Assembly (NCBI GenBank): GCA_905479905.1
Contig: CAJQOK010000145.1
Span: forward strand, 1 to 7,091
Direction: 5' to 3'
From: an uncultured Aliterella sp.
GTDB lineage: Bacteria; Cyanobacteriota; Cyanobacteriia; Cyanobacteriales; Chroococcidiopsidaceae
DNA length: 7,091 bases
Shown here: piece by piece, positions 1 through 6,100 of the stretch
Numbering within the stretch: position 1 is the first letter of the stretch
How the letters are laid out: each line of letters begins with the position of its first letter
The notes under the pieces: model-generated
Seen by the model: the letters and a program-made list of their open reading frames with translations, nothing else
What the model was told of the DNA's origin: nothing
Database searches by the model: none
Made by a program: the position numbers and the translations under genes

Positions 1-1
1 G

Positions 2-1624
2 CTGCAAGTCGCTGATATAGATTTGACGTTGAGTGTAGATATCTCGTCGATAAACGTGGGCGCGTTGGAAGTGGTGACGGGGTTAAGTTTTTTGGCTCAA
101 CTTTTTGCCCTGGGATACATGGAAAGAGACTGGGCTTTGGGTCGTTTCTTTGCGTTGATGGGATTTTTTGCTGGGGCGATGAGCGGCATAGCTATTAGTA
201 ATTCTTTGCTGTTAACTTACATATTGCTAGAACTGCTGACTTTATCAACGTATTTATTGGTAGGGTTTTGGTACGCTCAACCCTTAGTTGTCACCGCCGC
301 GCGAGACGCATTTTTAACAAAGCGGGTAGGAGACATTTTACTGCTGATGGGGGTTGTGACTTTAGGAACGATGGCAGGAAGCTTAGACTATCCTGACTTA
401 TACGAGTGGGCAGAAAATGCTAATTTATCGCCCTTGACGGCAAATTTATTAGGATTATCTTTGATTGCTGGCTCTATCGGCAAATGCGCCCAATTTCCTT
501 TGCATTTGTGGCTAGATGAAGCAATGGAAGGGCCAAACCCTGCATCAATTTTACGAAATTCTGTAGTAGTAGCTTGCGGAGCTTATATATTAATTGACCT
601 TCAGCCAATTTTCAGTTTGTCACCAATAGCTTTAGCAACATTAGTAGTTATTGGTACGGTAACGTCGGTGGGGGCTTCATTGGTAGCGATCGCTCAAATT
701 GATATTAAACGTGCCTTATCGCACTCTACTAGCGCTTATTTGGGGTTAGTATTTATTGCCATTGGGGAGCAATGGACGGGGTTTGCATTGATGTTGTTAT
801 TTACTCATGCGATTTCCAAAGCCTTATTATTTATGAGTGTTGGCTCGGTAATTCAAACAACTACAAACCAAGATTTAACGGAAATGGGCGGCTTGTGGTC
901 GCGGATGCCAGCCACAACCACAGCCTTTATAGTTGGGTCGGCGGGAATGGTTGGGCTGTTGCCTTTGGGGAGTTTTTGGGCGCTGCAATTAGGGGTGGAT
1001 GACTTGTGGGTAGAACAACCTTGGTTAGTTGGGGTTTTGCTCGTAGTTAATGCTTTAACGGCTTTAAATTTGACGCGCTTATTTAGACTGGTGTTTTTAG
1101 GTACGCCCCAACAAAAGACGCGACGGACACCGGAAGTTGGTTGGACAATGGCTGTGCCAATGGTGTCGTTAATAATTGTCAATTTGTTAGTGCCGTTGAT
1201 GTTGCAGCAGTGGTCGTTATTACCGACATGGGAATATGTCAACAAACCTTCAGTGGCGGCGCTGTTTTTGTCTAGCGTCATTGGCTGCACAATTGGCGGT
1301 ACTGTATATCTGCATAAAGCTTGGTCGCGATCGCTGCAATTGCCTTGGCGAGTGGTGCAAGACTTACTAGGATACGACTTTTACATCGATAGACTGTACC
1401 GCGTGAGTGTTGTTTTTGCTGTTAATCAAATTTCCCGGTTTAGCAATTGGTTTGACCGCTACGTTGTCGATGGAGCGGTGAATTTAGTAGGTTTAGCGTC
1501 TATTTTTAGCGGCGAAAGTTTAAAGTACAGCGTATCGGGACAGTCTCAAGGTTATATGCTGACAATCATTGTCGGTGTTGGTCTATTGGGTTTAGTTTTG
1601 ACGCGATTTATGTGGGGATTCTAG
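2..1624 (+). CDS. ndhF3: NAD(P)H-quinone oxidoreductase subunit NdhF3 (5' partial), NDH-1MS CO2-uptake complex
   Basis: Distal antiporter-like membrane subunit of the thylakoid NDH-1MS complex, which couples ferredoxin/plastoquinone electron flow and proton pumping to CO2 hydration by CupA. The frame is open to the left edge (first codons read LQVADIDL), so the TTG at 23 is not the true start. About 540 residues are visible, and NdhF3 is usually a little over 600, so roughly 70 N-terminal residues are missing. The protein is almost wholly hydrophobic, with many membrane segments. Conserved charged residues of the proton path are visible: a membrane Glu in LLELLTLS (codon 230-232) and a Lys in GKCAQFPLH (codon 482-484). 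The segment GPNPASILRNSVVV has Arg-Asn where ordinary NuoL/NdhF1 proteins have a His (typically ALIHAATMV), which fits the NdhF3/F4 type as I remember it. The end has the lateral-helix and last-membrane-segment character of NdhF. The pairing with ndhD3 and cupA supports F3 over F1 or F4. Confidence 0.93.
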   Translation: MQVADIDLTLSVDISSINVGALEVVTGLSFLAQLFALGYMERDWALGRFFALMGFFAGAMSGIAISNSLLLTYILLELLTLSTYLLVGFWYAQPLVVTAARDAFLTKRVGDILLLMGVVTLGTMAGSLDYPDLYEWAENANLSPLTANLLGLSLIAGSIGKCAQFPLHLWLDEAMEGPNPASILRNSVVVACGAYILIDLQPIFSLSPIALATLVVIGTVTSVGASLVAIAQIDIKRALSHSTSAYLGLVFIAIGEQWTGFALMLLFTHAISKALLFMSVGSVIQTTTNQDLTEMGGLWSRMPATTTAFIVGSAGMVGLLPLGSFWALQLGVDDLWVEQPWLVGVLLVVNALTALNLTRLFRLVFLGTPQQKTRRTPEVGWTMAVPMVSLIIVNLLVPLMLQQWSLLPTWEYVNKPSVAALFLSSVIGCTIGGTVYLHKAWSRSLQLPWRVVQDLLGYDFYIDRLYRVSVVFAVNQISRFSNWFDRYVVDGAVNLVGLASIFSGESLKYSVSGQSQGYMLTIIVGVGLLGLVLTRFMWGF

Positions 1625-1631
1625 GAAAACG

Positions 1632-3182
1632 ATGCTCAGTGCTTTAATTTGGATACCGATATTAGGGGCAATTATTATTGGTCTATTGCCTAGAAAAGCC
1701 AACCCCAATAGCTTTAGACTTGGAGCGATAATTGCGATCGCGCTTTCTTTTGGCTGGACAATAGTTATTGTTACTCAATTTGATATTACTAACCCAACTT
1801 TGCAACTTACTGAATCTCTACCCTGGGTAGACTCGATTGGACTGCGCTATCAATTGGGAGTAGATGGTTTATCTTTGCCTTTGCTGGCTTTAAATAGCTT
1901 GCTAACTTGGATTGCAATTTATAGCAGCGATAAATCTGTAAGTCGTCCAAGGTTTTATTACATTTTGCTGTTGCTGCTAAACACAGGCGTAGTTGGCGCT
2001 TTTTTGGCAGATAACTTGTTGCTGTTTTTCCTATTCTACGAGCTAGAATTAATCCCCTTATACTTACTTATTGCTATTTGGGGAGGGGAAAGACGCGCCT
2101 ATGCAGCTACAAAGTTTCTGATTTATACAGCTATTTCCGGCATCTTAATTCTGGCAGCATTTTTAGGATTAACTTGGTTGAGTGGTTCGACCAACTTTGA
2201 TTATCAGCCTTTATTATCCCAAGCTTTACCGATTGGACAGCAACTAATACTTTTGGGGGCGATACTAATTGGCTTTGGGATTAAAATTCCTTTAGTTCCT
2301 TTCCATACCTGGCTACCTGATGCTCACGTTGAAGCCTCAACCCCGGTATCGGTACTGCTGGCGGGAGTTTTGCTGAAACTAGGTACTTATGGAATATTGC
2401 GGTTTGGGTTGGGTTTATTTCCCGAAGCTTGGACAGTTTTAGCGCCGATACTGGCGAATTGGGCGGTAGTTAGCGTACTTTATGGAGCATTTACAGCGAT
2501 CGCCCAAACTGATATGAAAAAAATGGTAGCTTATAGCTCTATTGCTCATATGGGTTACGTGCTTTTAGCGACGGCTAGTGCTACTTCTTTAAGCTTATTA
2601 GCCGCCGTTTTTCAAATGGTTAGTCATGGGCTAATCTCTGCTTTATTGTTTTTATTAGTGGGTGTAGTCTATCAAAAAACTGGCACTCGCAACTTAGACA
2701 CTTTGCGCGGTTTATTGAACCCCGAACGCGGTTTACCTTTAATTGGTAGCTTAATGGTATTGGGAGTGATGGCAAGTTCGGGTATACCGGGAATGGTAGG
2801 TTTTATCTCGGAATTTCTGGTATTTCGCGGTAGTTTTGCTATGTTTCCTACCCAAACATTGCTCTGTATGATTGGTACGGGTTTAACCGCCGTTTACTTT
2901 TTGCTGTTAGTTAACCGCGTCTTTTTTGGTCGTCTTTCTACCCCGGCGCTTAATTTGCCCCCGGTGAGTTGGTTTGACCGCACTCCAGCCATGATTTTAG
3001 CTGTGGCGATTGTAATATTTGGGTTACAACCTGCTTGGATGTTGCGTTGGAGTGAGGCTACCCTCTTGCAAAGCTTTGGGACGGAATCATCCGTCCCCAA
3101 ACTTTCCGCAACTACAACTTTTATGCCAACACCCACAGCTATTGTTAGCCGTCACAGCACTTTAAACGAGTATCAGCGATGA
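1632..3182 (+). CDS. ndhD3: NAD(P)H-quinone oxidoreductase subunit NdhD3, NDH-1MS CO2-uptake complex
   Basis: Antiporter-like (NuoM/NdhD family) membrane subunit paired with NdhF3 in the inducible CO2-uptake complex. It has 516 residues, near the usual length of about 500 plus a short tail, and is multi-spanning. Family signatures are in order: FYELELIP with membrane Glu137; GIKIPLVPFHTWLPDAH with Lys218 and His225; STPVSVLLAGVLLKLGTYG with Lys249; AQTDMKKMVAYSSIAHMGY around 291-309; and SHGLISALLFL around 331-341. The ATG start follows the ndhF3 stop by 7 nt, with AGGA at 1623-1626 at a suitable spacing, partly overlapping that stop codon. The stop overlaps the cupA start as ATGA, implying translational coupling. 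The oddity is the C-terminal tail (about 475-516), which is polar and low in complexity. Residues 480-491 of it are encoded by a near-perfect palindrome (see separate entry). D3 rather than D1 or D4 is chosen mainly from the cupA context. Confidence 0.93.
   Translation: MLSALIWIPILGAIIIGLLPRKANPNSFRLGAIIAIALSFGWTIVIVTQFDITNPTLQLTESLPWVDSIGLRYQLGVDGLSLPLLALNSLLTWIAIYSSDKSVSRPRFYYILLLLLNTGVVGAFLADNLLLFFLFYELELIPLYLLIAIWGGERRAYAATKFLIYTAISGILILAAFLGLTWLSGSTNFDYQPLLSQALPIGQQLILLGAILIGFGIKIPLVPFHTWLPDAHVEASTPVSVLLAGVLLKLGTYGILRFGLGLFPEAWTVLAPILANWAVVSVLYGAFTAIAQTDMKKMVAYSSIAHMGYVLLATASATSLSLLAAVFQMVSHGLISALLFLLVGVVYQKTGTRNLDTLRGLLNPERGLPLIGSLMVLGVMASSGIPGMVGFISEFLVFRGSFAMFPTQTLLCMIGTGLTAVYFLLLVNRVFFGRLSTPALNLPPVSWFDRTPAMILAVAIVIFGLQPAWMLRWSEATLLQSFGTESSVPKLSATTTFMPTPTAIVSRHSTLNEYQR
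3070..3105. repeat. Palindromic element inside the ndhD3 coding end
   Basis: An inverted repeat with 16-nt arms, AAAGCTTTGGGACGGA at 3070-3085 and TCCGTCCCCAAACTTT at 3090-3105, around the 4-nt centre ATCA. Fourteen of 16 arm positions pair, and the inner 8 bp (GGGACGGA/TCCGTCCC) are perfect. It is read through in the ndhD3 frame as residues 480-491, without a frame break. It has the look of a small dispersed palindromic repeat that has landed in a tolerant C-terminal tail, but a chance or RNA-structure role is also possible. No second copy is present in this window. Confidence 0.6.
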
Positions 3183-4312
3183 TCGACATTACAAGTTCAA
3201 AATCTAGTCATCCCTTAGCGGCGTATATTGAGCGGCTAAAAACTGGGGAAGCTTTGCTAAAAGATAGTAAAGAAAATGTTTTAGATGTAGTCGGGATCTT
3301 AAAAAGCTACGGCATCGTGCTAGAAGCTTACTACAAAAATTTAATCTACATTTCCGAGCATCAGTTTTTGGTGATTTTTCCCTTTTTTAAATACTTCAAC
3401 GGCGATGTTTCCTTAAAAAAACTGCTGAAACATTGGTGGGGCGATCGCATTAATTACGAATACGCCGAATACTGCATGAAAGGGATGCTTTGGCATGGTG
3501 GCGGCGCTTTAGATAAGTATTTAGATTCGCCAGAATTTATGGCATATAGTCAAAAGGCAATTAAGGCAAGGTTTAAGCAAAATCCGTTGATGTTGGGATT
3601 AAATCAACTTTTCCCCGACTATCTCCCCGAACAAGTACGCCAACAGGTTTATTACAGCGCCCTGGGGCAGTTTTGGCGGGTAATGAGCGAGATGTTTTTG
3701 AACTTAAGCGACTTGTTTGACAAAGGTGAAATCCAGTCGATTCCCCAAGTTGTAAATCACATCAAAAATGGCTTAGTTGCGGCGGCTAGTTTACCGATTA
3801 ATTACGCTGTTAAGCTAGATGGTTGCAGTTATGACATTATTCCAGCGTCGGCGGGGATAACATTTTTAGCAGATACCGCCGTCCCTTATGTAGAAGCAAT
3901 TTTCTTTCGGGGTACGCCATTTTCAGGGACGGTTTCTTACAACGCCCAAGCCCATCAAATTTCGCCGGATTTGACTCGCTTTAATTATGGAGCTTTGTAC
4001 GCTGACCCGTTGCCTGTTGGCGGTTCGGGCATTCCTCCAACGTTGTTAATGCAAGATATGCGGCATTATCTCCCAGATTATATCCATGAGCTTTACCGCG
4101 ATCGCAGTCGTCGAGGAGAGGACGATTTACGGGTACAAATTTGTATCAGTTTTCAAAAGTCGATGTTTTGTGTTACAACCGCCGCTATTTTGGGATTGAT
4201 GCCTCACCCACTCGATAGCCAAGATCCGACTCATCAAAAAACTAACCAAGTTTATTTAGAAGGGTGGATGGATCGGCTGGTTACTTCTCAATTGATTGAA
4301 GCAAATAGTTAA
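3179..4312 (+). CDS. cupA: CO2 hydration protein CupA (ChpXY family) of NDH-1MS
   Basis: Peripheral subunit that docks on the NdhF3/NdhD3 arm at the cytoplasmic face of the thylakoid and hydrates CO2 to bicarbonate. It has 377 residues, no signal peptide and no clear membrane helix. Recognisable family segments are HQFLVIFPFFKYFNGD (61-76), KHWWGDRINYEYAEYCMKGM (84-103), WHGGGALDKYLDSPEF (105-120), LGQFWRVMSEMF (162-173) and FRGTPFSGTVSY (243-254). Candidate metal or catalytic residues are His85, Arg90, Cys99 and His106. I recall structural work placing a metal with His and Arg ligands in CupA, and His85-x4-Arg90 could match it, but I cannot confirm this. The ATG overlaps the ndhD3 stop (ATGA). 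A stop codon in this frame at 3146-3148 rules out a much longer N-terminus. ChpY/CupA rather than the CupB paralogue is chosen because of ndhF3-ndhD3 upstream. The usual partner cupS is not downstream here. Confidence 0.9.
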   Translation: MIDITSSKSSHPLAAYIERLKTGEALLKDSKENVLDVVGILKSYGIVLEAYYKNLIYISEHQFLVIFPFFKYFNGDVSLKKLLKHWWGDRINYEYAEYCMKGMLWHGGGALDKYLDSPEFMAYSQKAIKARFKQNPLMLGLNQLFPDYLPEQVRQQVYYSALGQFWRVMSEMFLNLSDLFDKGEIQSIPQVVNHIKNGLVAAASLPINYAVKLDGCSYDIIPASAGITFLADTAVPYVEAIFFRGTPFSGTVSYNAQAHQISPDLTRFNYGALYADPLPVGGSGIPPTLLMQDMRHYLPDYIHELYRDRSRRGEDDLRVQICISFQKSMFCVTTAAILGLMPHPLDSQDPTHQKTNQVYLEGWMDRLVTSQLIEANS

Positions 4313-4352
4313 AAATAAATTCTTAAAGCACTGTACTACTTAAACAAACAAG

Positions 4353-5045
4353 ATGAAAAAGATAATTCAAGGTGTACATAGTTTTCAGACAAATTACTTA
4401 ACAACTCACCGGGAAATGTTTGAGTTGCTCTCTCAAGGGCAGCATCCGAGAGTATTATTTATTACTTGCTCTGATTCTCGAATTGACCCGAATTTGATTA
4501 CCCAAAGCGAACCAGGGGAAATGTTTATTATCCGTAATGCTGGTAATATCATTCCGCCCTATGGTGCGGCTAATGGTGGGGAAGGCGCGGCGGTAGAATA
4601 TGCTGTGCAAGCGTTGGGGATTAGAGAAATTATTGTTTGCGGTCACTCTCACTGTGGCGCGATGAAAGGATTACTAAAGTTGGATAAATTAGAGGAAGAT
4701 ATGCCCTTAGTTTATCAATGGCTCAAACACACTGAAGCCACACGCCGCACGGTTAAGGATAATTACCAACACTACGAAGGCGAACAATTATTACAGGTAA
4801 CTATTGAGGAGAATGTGCTTACTCAAATAGAGAATTTGCGGACTTATCCATCAATTCGTTCCAAGCTGCATAAAGGTGAAATTGAGCTTCATGGTTGGAT
4901 GTATCACATTGAAACAGGGGAAATATTAGAGTATGACTCTGTTCGTCGTGAATATCTATCGCCTCAAAGTCAGTTTTCGAGAGCTAGTTGGCTGACTCCC
5001 GAACAACAAGAGCGCATTTCTAAGGGTTCTAGCAATCTTAAGTAG
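4353..5045 (+). CDS. ccaA: Beta-class carbonic anhydrase, carboxysomal CcaA/IcfA type
   Basis: Zinc enzyme interconverting bicarbonate and CO2. The CcaA type is packed into beta-carboxysomes, where it feeds CO2 to Rubisco. The 230-residue protein has the beta-CA core CSDSR at 39-43 and HSHCGAMKG at 98-106, giving zinc ligands Cys39, His98 and Cys101 and the Asp41/Arg43 dyad. Identity to Synechocystis CcaA, as I remember that sequence, is high over 1-205 (NLITQSE, RNAGNIIPPYGAANGGEGAA, LKHTEATRR, LHGW). Characterised CcaA proteins have about 270 residues. Here the linker after PQS (about 204-206) is nearly gone, yet the last residues LTPEQQERISKGSS (214-227) resemble the terminal tail LPREQAERIYRGSR thought to bind CcmM. 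The start is 40 nt after cupA with no good Shine-Dalgarno and no terminator between, so read-through from the ndhF3 operon is plausible. The alternative is a thylakoid or cytosolic beta-CA working beside CupA. Confidence 0.9.
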   Translation: MKKIIQGVHSFQTNYLTTHREMFELLSQGQHPRVLFITCSDSRIDPNLITQSEPGEMFIIRNAGNIIPPYGAANGGEGAAVEYAVQALGIREIIVCGHSHCGAMKGLLKLDKLEEDMPLVYQWLKHTEATRRTVKDNYQHYEGEQLLQVTIEENVLTQIENLRTYPSIRSKLHKGEIELHGWMYHIETGEILEYDSVRREYLSPQSQFSRASWLTPEQQERISKGSSNLK

Positions 5046-5054
5046 TTTGCAAAC
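5045..5054. repeat. 10-bp palindrome at the ccaA stop
   Basis: GTTTGCAAAC is a perfect 10-bp palindrome starting at the last base of the ccaA stop codon. It has no loop and no following T-run, so it is not a terminator. It could be chance or a small protein-binding site. Confidence 0.3.
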
Positions 5055-5147
5055 AGTGCATCTTCTTACTTTGAACTTTTACCTAGCGCGATCGCCGAGG
5101 AGATCCGACACCAAAAATTAAACGATCAAAAGATTAATCATTACGGG

Positions 5148-5178
5148 GTAAAGGGAAAAGAGAACTCCTTTCCTTTAC
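5148..5178. repeat. Imperfect inverted repeat in the ccaA-antitoxin spacer
   Basis: The arms are GTAAAGGGAAAAGAG at 5148-5162 and CTCCTTTCCTTTAC at 5165-5178, around AA. With one bulged G and one mismatch, 13 of 14 positions pair. Its right end overlaps the proposed -35 box of the toxin-antitoxin promoter. As RNA it could fold into a long hairpin and end or slow ccaA transcription, although no T-run follows. As DNA it could be a second regulatory site. Function is unassigned. Confidence 0.5.
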
Positions 5179-5202
5179 ACTTACGGCAATATGCCGTAAC
5201 AT
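5174..5202 (+). promoter_or_regulatory. Probable sigma-70-type promoter of the toxin-antitoxin operon
   Basis: TTTACA at 5174-5179 (5 of 6 to the -35 consensus) and TAACAT at 5197-5202 (4 of 6 to the -10 consensus) are separated by exactly 17 nt. A start near 5209 would give a leader of about 27 nt before the antitoxin ATG at 5236. The spacer is almost wholly the palindrome at 5181-5199, which supports a regulated promoter. It is predicted by eye only. Confidence 0.5.
5181..5199. promoter_or_regulatory. Probable operator palindrome for the DUF1778 antitoxin
   Basis: A perfect inverted repeat with 8-bp arms TTACGGCA and TGCCGTAA around ATA, placed between the proposed -35 and -10 boxes and 36 nt before the antitoxin start. 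A third copy of the half-site core TTACGG lies at 5141-5146, 40 bp (about four helical turns) upstream. Ribbon-helix-helix antitoxins commonly repress their own operon by binding such repeats, so autoregulation is inferred from position and symmetry. Confidence 0.6.
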
Positions 5203-5235
5203 TGAGATAAAGATAACATCCAAAACTTTGAAAAC

Positions 5236-5550
5236 ATGGCTATTGCAGAAGGTAGAGTTCAACAGATAGATAAATCTGATAATCAAGTACGTTTGGAAGC
5301 AAGGGTAAGGAAAGAACAAAAAGAAAAAATTGAACGTGCAGCAGCGATTAAAGGGCTAACTCTATCGGATTTCATTCGACATTCCCTCGATGAGGCTGCT
5401 ACTAAAGTCATCCAAGACTATGAATTAATTAAGTTGAGTGCTGCTGATAGCGAAAATTTTGTTAAATCTTTGATTCGTCCTGCGAAGGAGCCGAACCTAG
5501 AAACCCTGCAAGCGACCAAACTCTATAAGAAACTACTTGCTAGGAACTGA
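5236..5550 (+). CDS. DUF1778 (TacA-like) ribbon-helix-helix antitoxin
   Basis: Small antitoxin and likely autorepressor. It has 104 residues. A basic N-terminal ribbon-helix-helix DNA-binding unit is visible: strand around 17-25 (QVRLEARVR), helix around 27-40 (EQKEKIERAAAIKG), turn, and second helix around 43-57 (LSDFIRHSLDEAATK). The C-terminal part follows the family pattern that wraps the toxin: LSAADSENFVKSLIRP (68-82), a Pro-Asn turn (86-87) and LQATKLYKKLL (91-101). The ATG is preceded by an A-rich stretch and no Shine-Dalgarno. The stop lies 7 nt before the preferred toxin start, as expected for a coupled pair. The known mode for this family is dimer binding to promoter repeats plus neutralising a GNAT toxin by blocking its acetyl-CoA or substrate site. 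That this pair is active is inferred from intact domains and order. Confidence 0.88.
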   Translation: MAIAEGRVQQIDKSDNQVRLEARVRKEQKEKIERAAAIKGLTLSDFIRHSLDEAATKVIQDYELIKLSAADSENFVKSLIRPAKEPNLETLQATKLYKKLLARN

Positions 5551-5557
5551 TGAGTTA

Positions 5558-6100
5558 ATGGATGAAGATTCGTTAGACTTAGATGTGGTTCCGTTGTCTA
5601 AAAAGCACAAGCGCACTGACTTTTCTTGTGGCAATGTCGAGCTAGATAGTTACATACGCTCTCAAGCACGACAGGATTCTAACAAATACTGTGCTTGCCC
5701 GTTTGTCATGATTGATAGAAAATCTGACAGCGCTGCCATTATTGGATACTATACTTTATCGGCAGCAACAATAATTCTCAGCGATTTACCTGCGGAATTT
5801 ATTAAAAAGTTAGCGAGATATCCAGCAGTACCCGCAACTCTCTTAGGTCGGCTTGCAGTGACTCAGCAGTATCAAGGGAGAAACCTGGGCAGCGTTCTTT
5901 TAATGGATGCTCTCCATCGGGCGTTAGAGAGTAGCCGACAAGTCGCCTCAGCAGCAGTAATAGTAGATGCAATTGATGACACTGCTGTTGAGTTTTATAA
6001 ACGCTTCGATTTTGAGCCTTTCCTCACTGGCGCGCTACGTCTATATAAACCAATGATAGATATTTCTAAACAGTTTGATTCAAGTGCGATCGCTCCTTAG
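5558..6100 (+). CDS. GNAT-family acetyltransferase toxin (TacT-like)
   Basis: Toxin of the DUF1778-GNAT type. Characterised relatives acetylate the amino group of charged tRNAs and so block translation. The start at ATG 5558 gives 180 residues and puts the family opening (PLSKKHKRTDFSCGNVELDSYI, about 12-33) near the N-terminus. A TTG at 5537 would add 7 residues and overlap the antitoxin. An AGGA at 5542-5545 is a rather distant ribosome site for ATG 5558. Domain signs are SQARQDSNKYCACPFV (35-50), a strand with GYYTLSAATI (63-72), LLGRLAV (95-101), the acetyl-CoA loop QQYQGRNLG (103-111), and FYKRFDFEPF (146-155), where Tyr147 matches the catalytic Tyr position of TacT. Asn109 takes the place usually held by Gly/Ala in Q-x-x-G-x-G/A. 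The last four residues (AIAP) come from a HIP1 octamer just before the stop. Which tRNAs it targets cannot be told from sequence. Confidence 0.87.
   Translation: MDEDSLDLDVVPLSKKHKRTDFSCGNVELDSYIRSQARQDSNKYCACPFVMIDRKSDSAAIIGYYTLSAATIILSDLPAEFIKKLARYPAVPATLLGRLAVTQQYQGRNLGSVLLMDALHRALESSRQVASAAVIVDAIDDTAVEFYKRFDFEPFLTGALRLYKPMIDISKQFDSSAIAP

Noticed and set aside
23..25. TTG at 23 as the start of ndhF3
   Set aside because: The frame is open to the window edge and the upstream codons match the family, so the true start is outside the window.
772..1002. 76-codon open frame on the plus strand inside ndhF3
   Set aside because: Out of frame within ndhF3, no plausible ribosome site or domain.
853..1290. 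145-codon open frame on the minus strand inside ndhF3
   Set aside because: It lies fully opposite a strongly conserved membrane-protein gene and its product has no recognisable family pattern; an antisense shadow.
2894..3136. 80-codon minus-strand open frame opposite the end of ndhD3
   Set aside because: Antisense shadow; part of its reading comes from the palindrome, which reads similarly on both strands.
4313..4352. Terminator or separate promoter between cupA and ccaA
   Set aside because: No stem with a T-run and no convincing -35/-10 pair is visible in these 40 bases.
4455..4652. 65-codon minus-strand open frame inside ccaA
   Set aside because: It lies opposite the catalytic core of ccaA and has no family features.
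5134..5319. 61-codon minus-strand open frame over the toxin-antitoxin promoter and antitoxin start
   Set aside because: It covers the operator repeats and the antitoxin N-terminus, and its hydrophobic reading comes from AT-rich spacer; no conserved pattern seen.
5537..5539. TTG at 5537 as the start of the toxin
   Set aside because: The ATG at 5558 fits the family N-terminus and avoids overlap with the antitoxin; the TTG remains a possible alternative.
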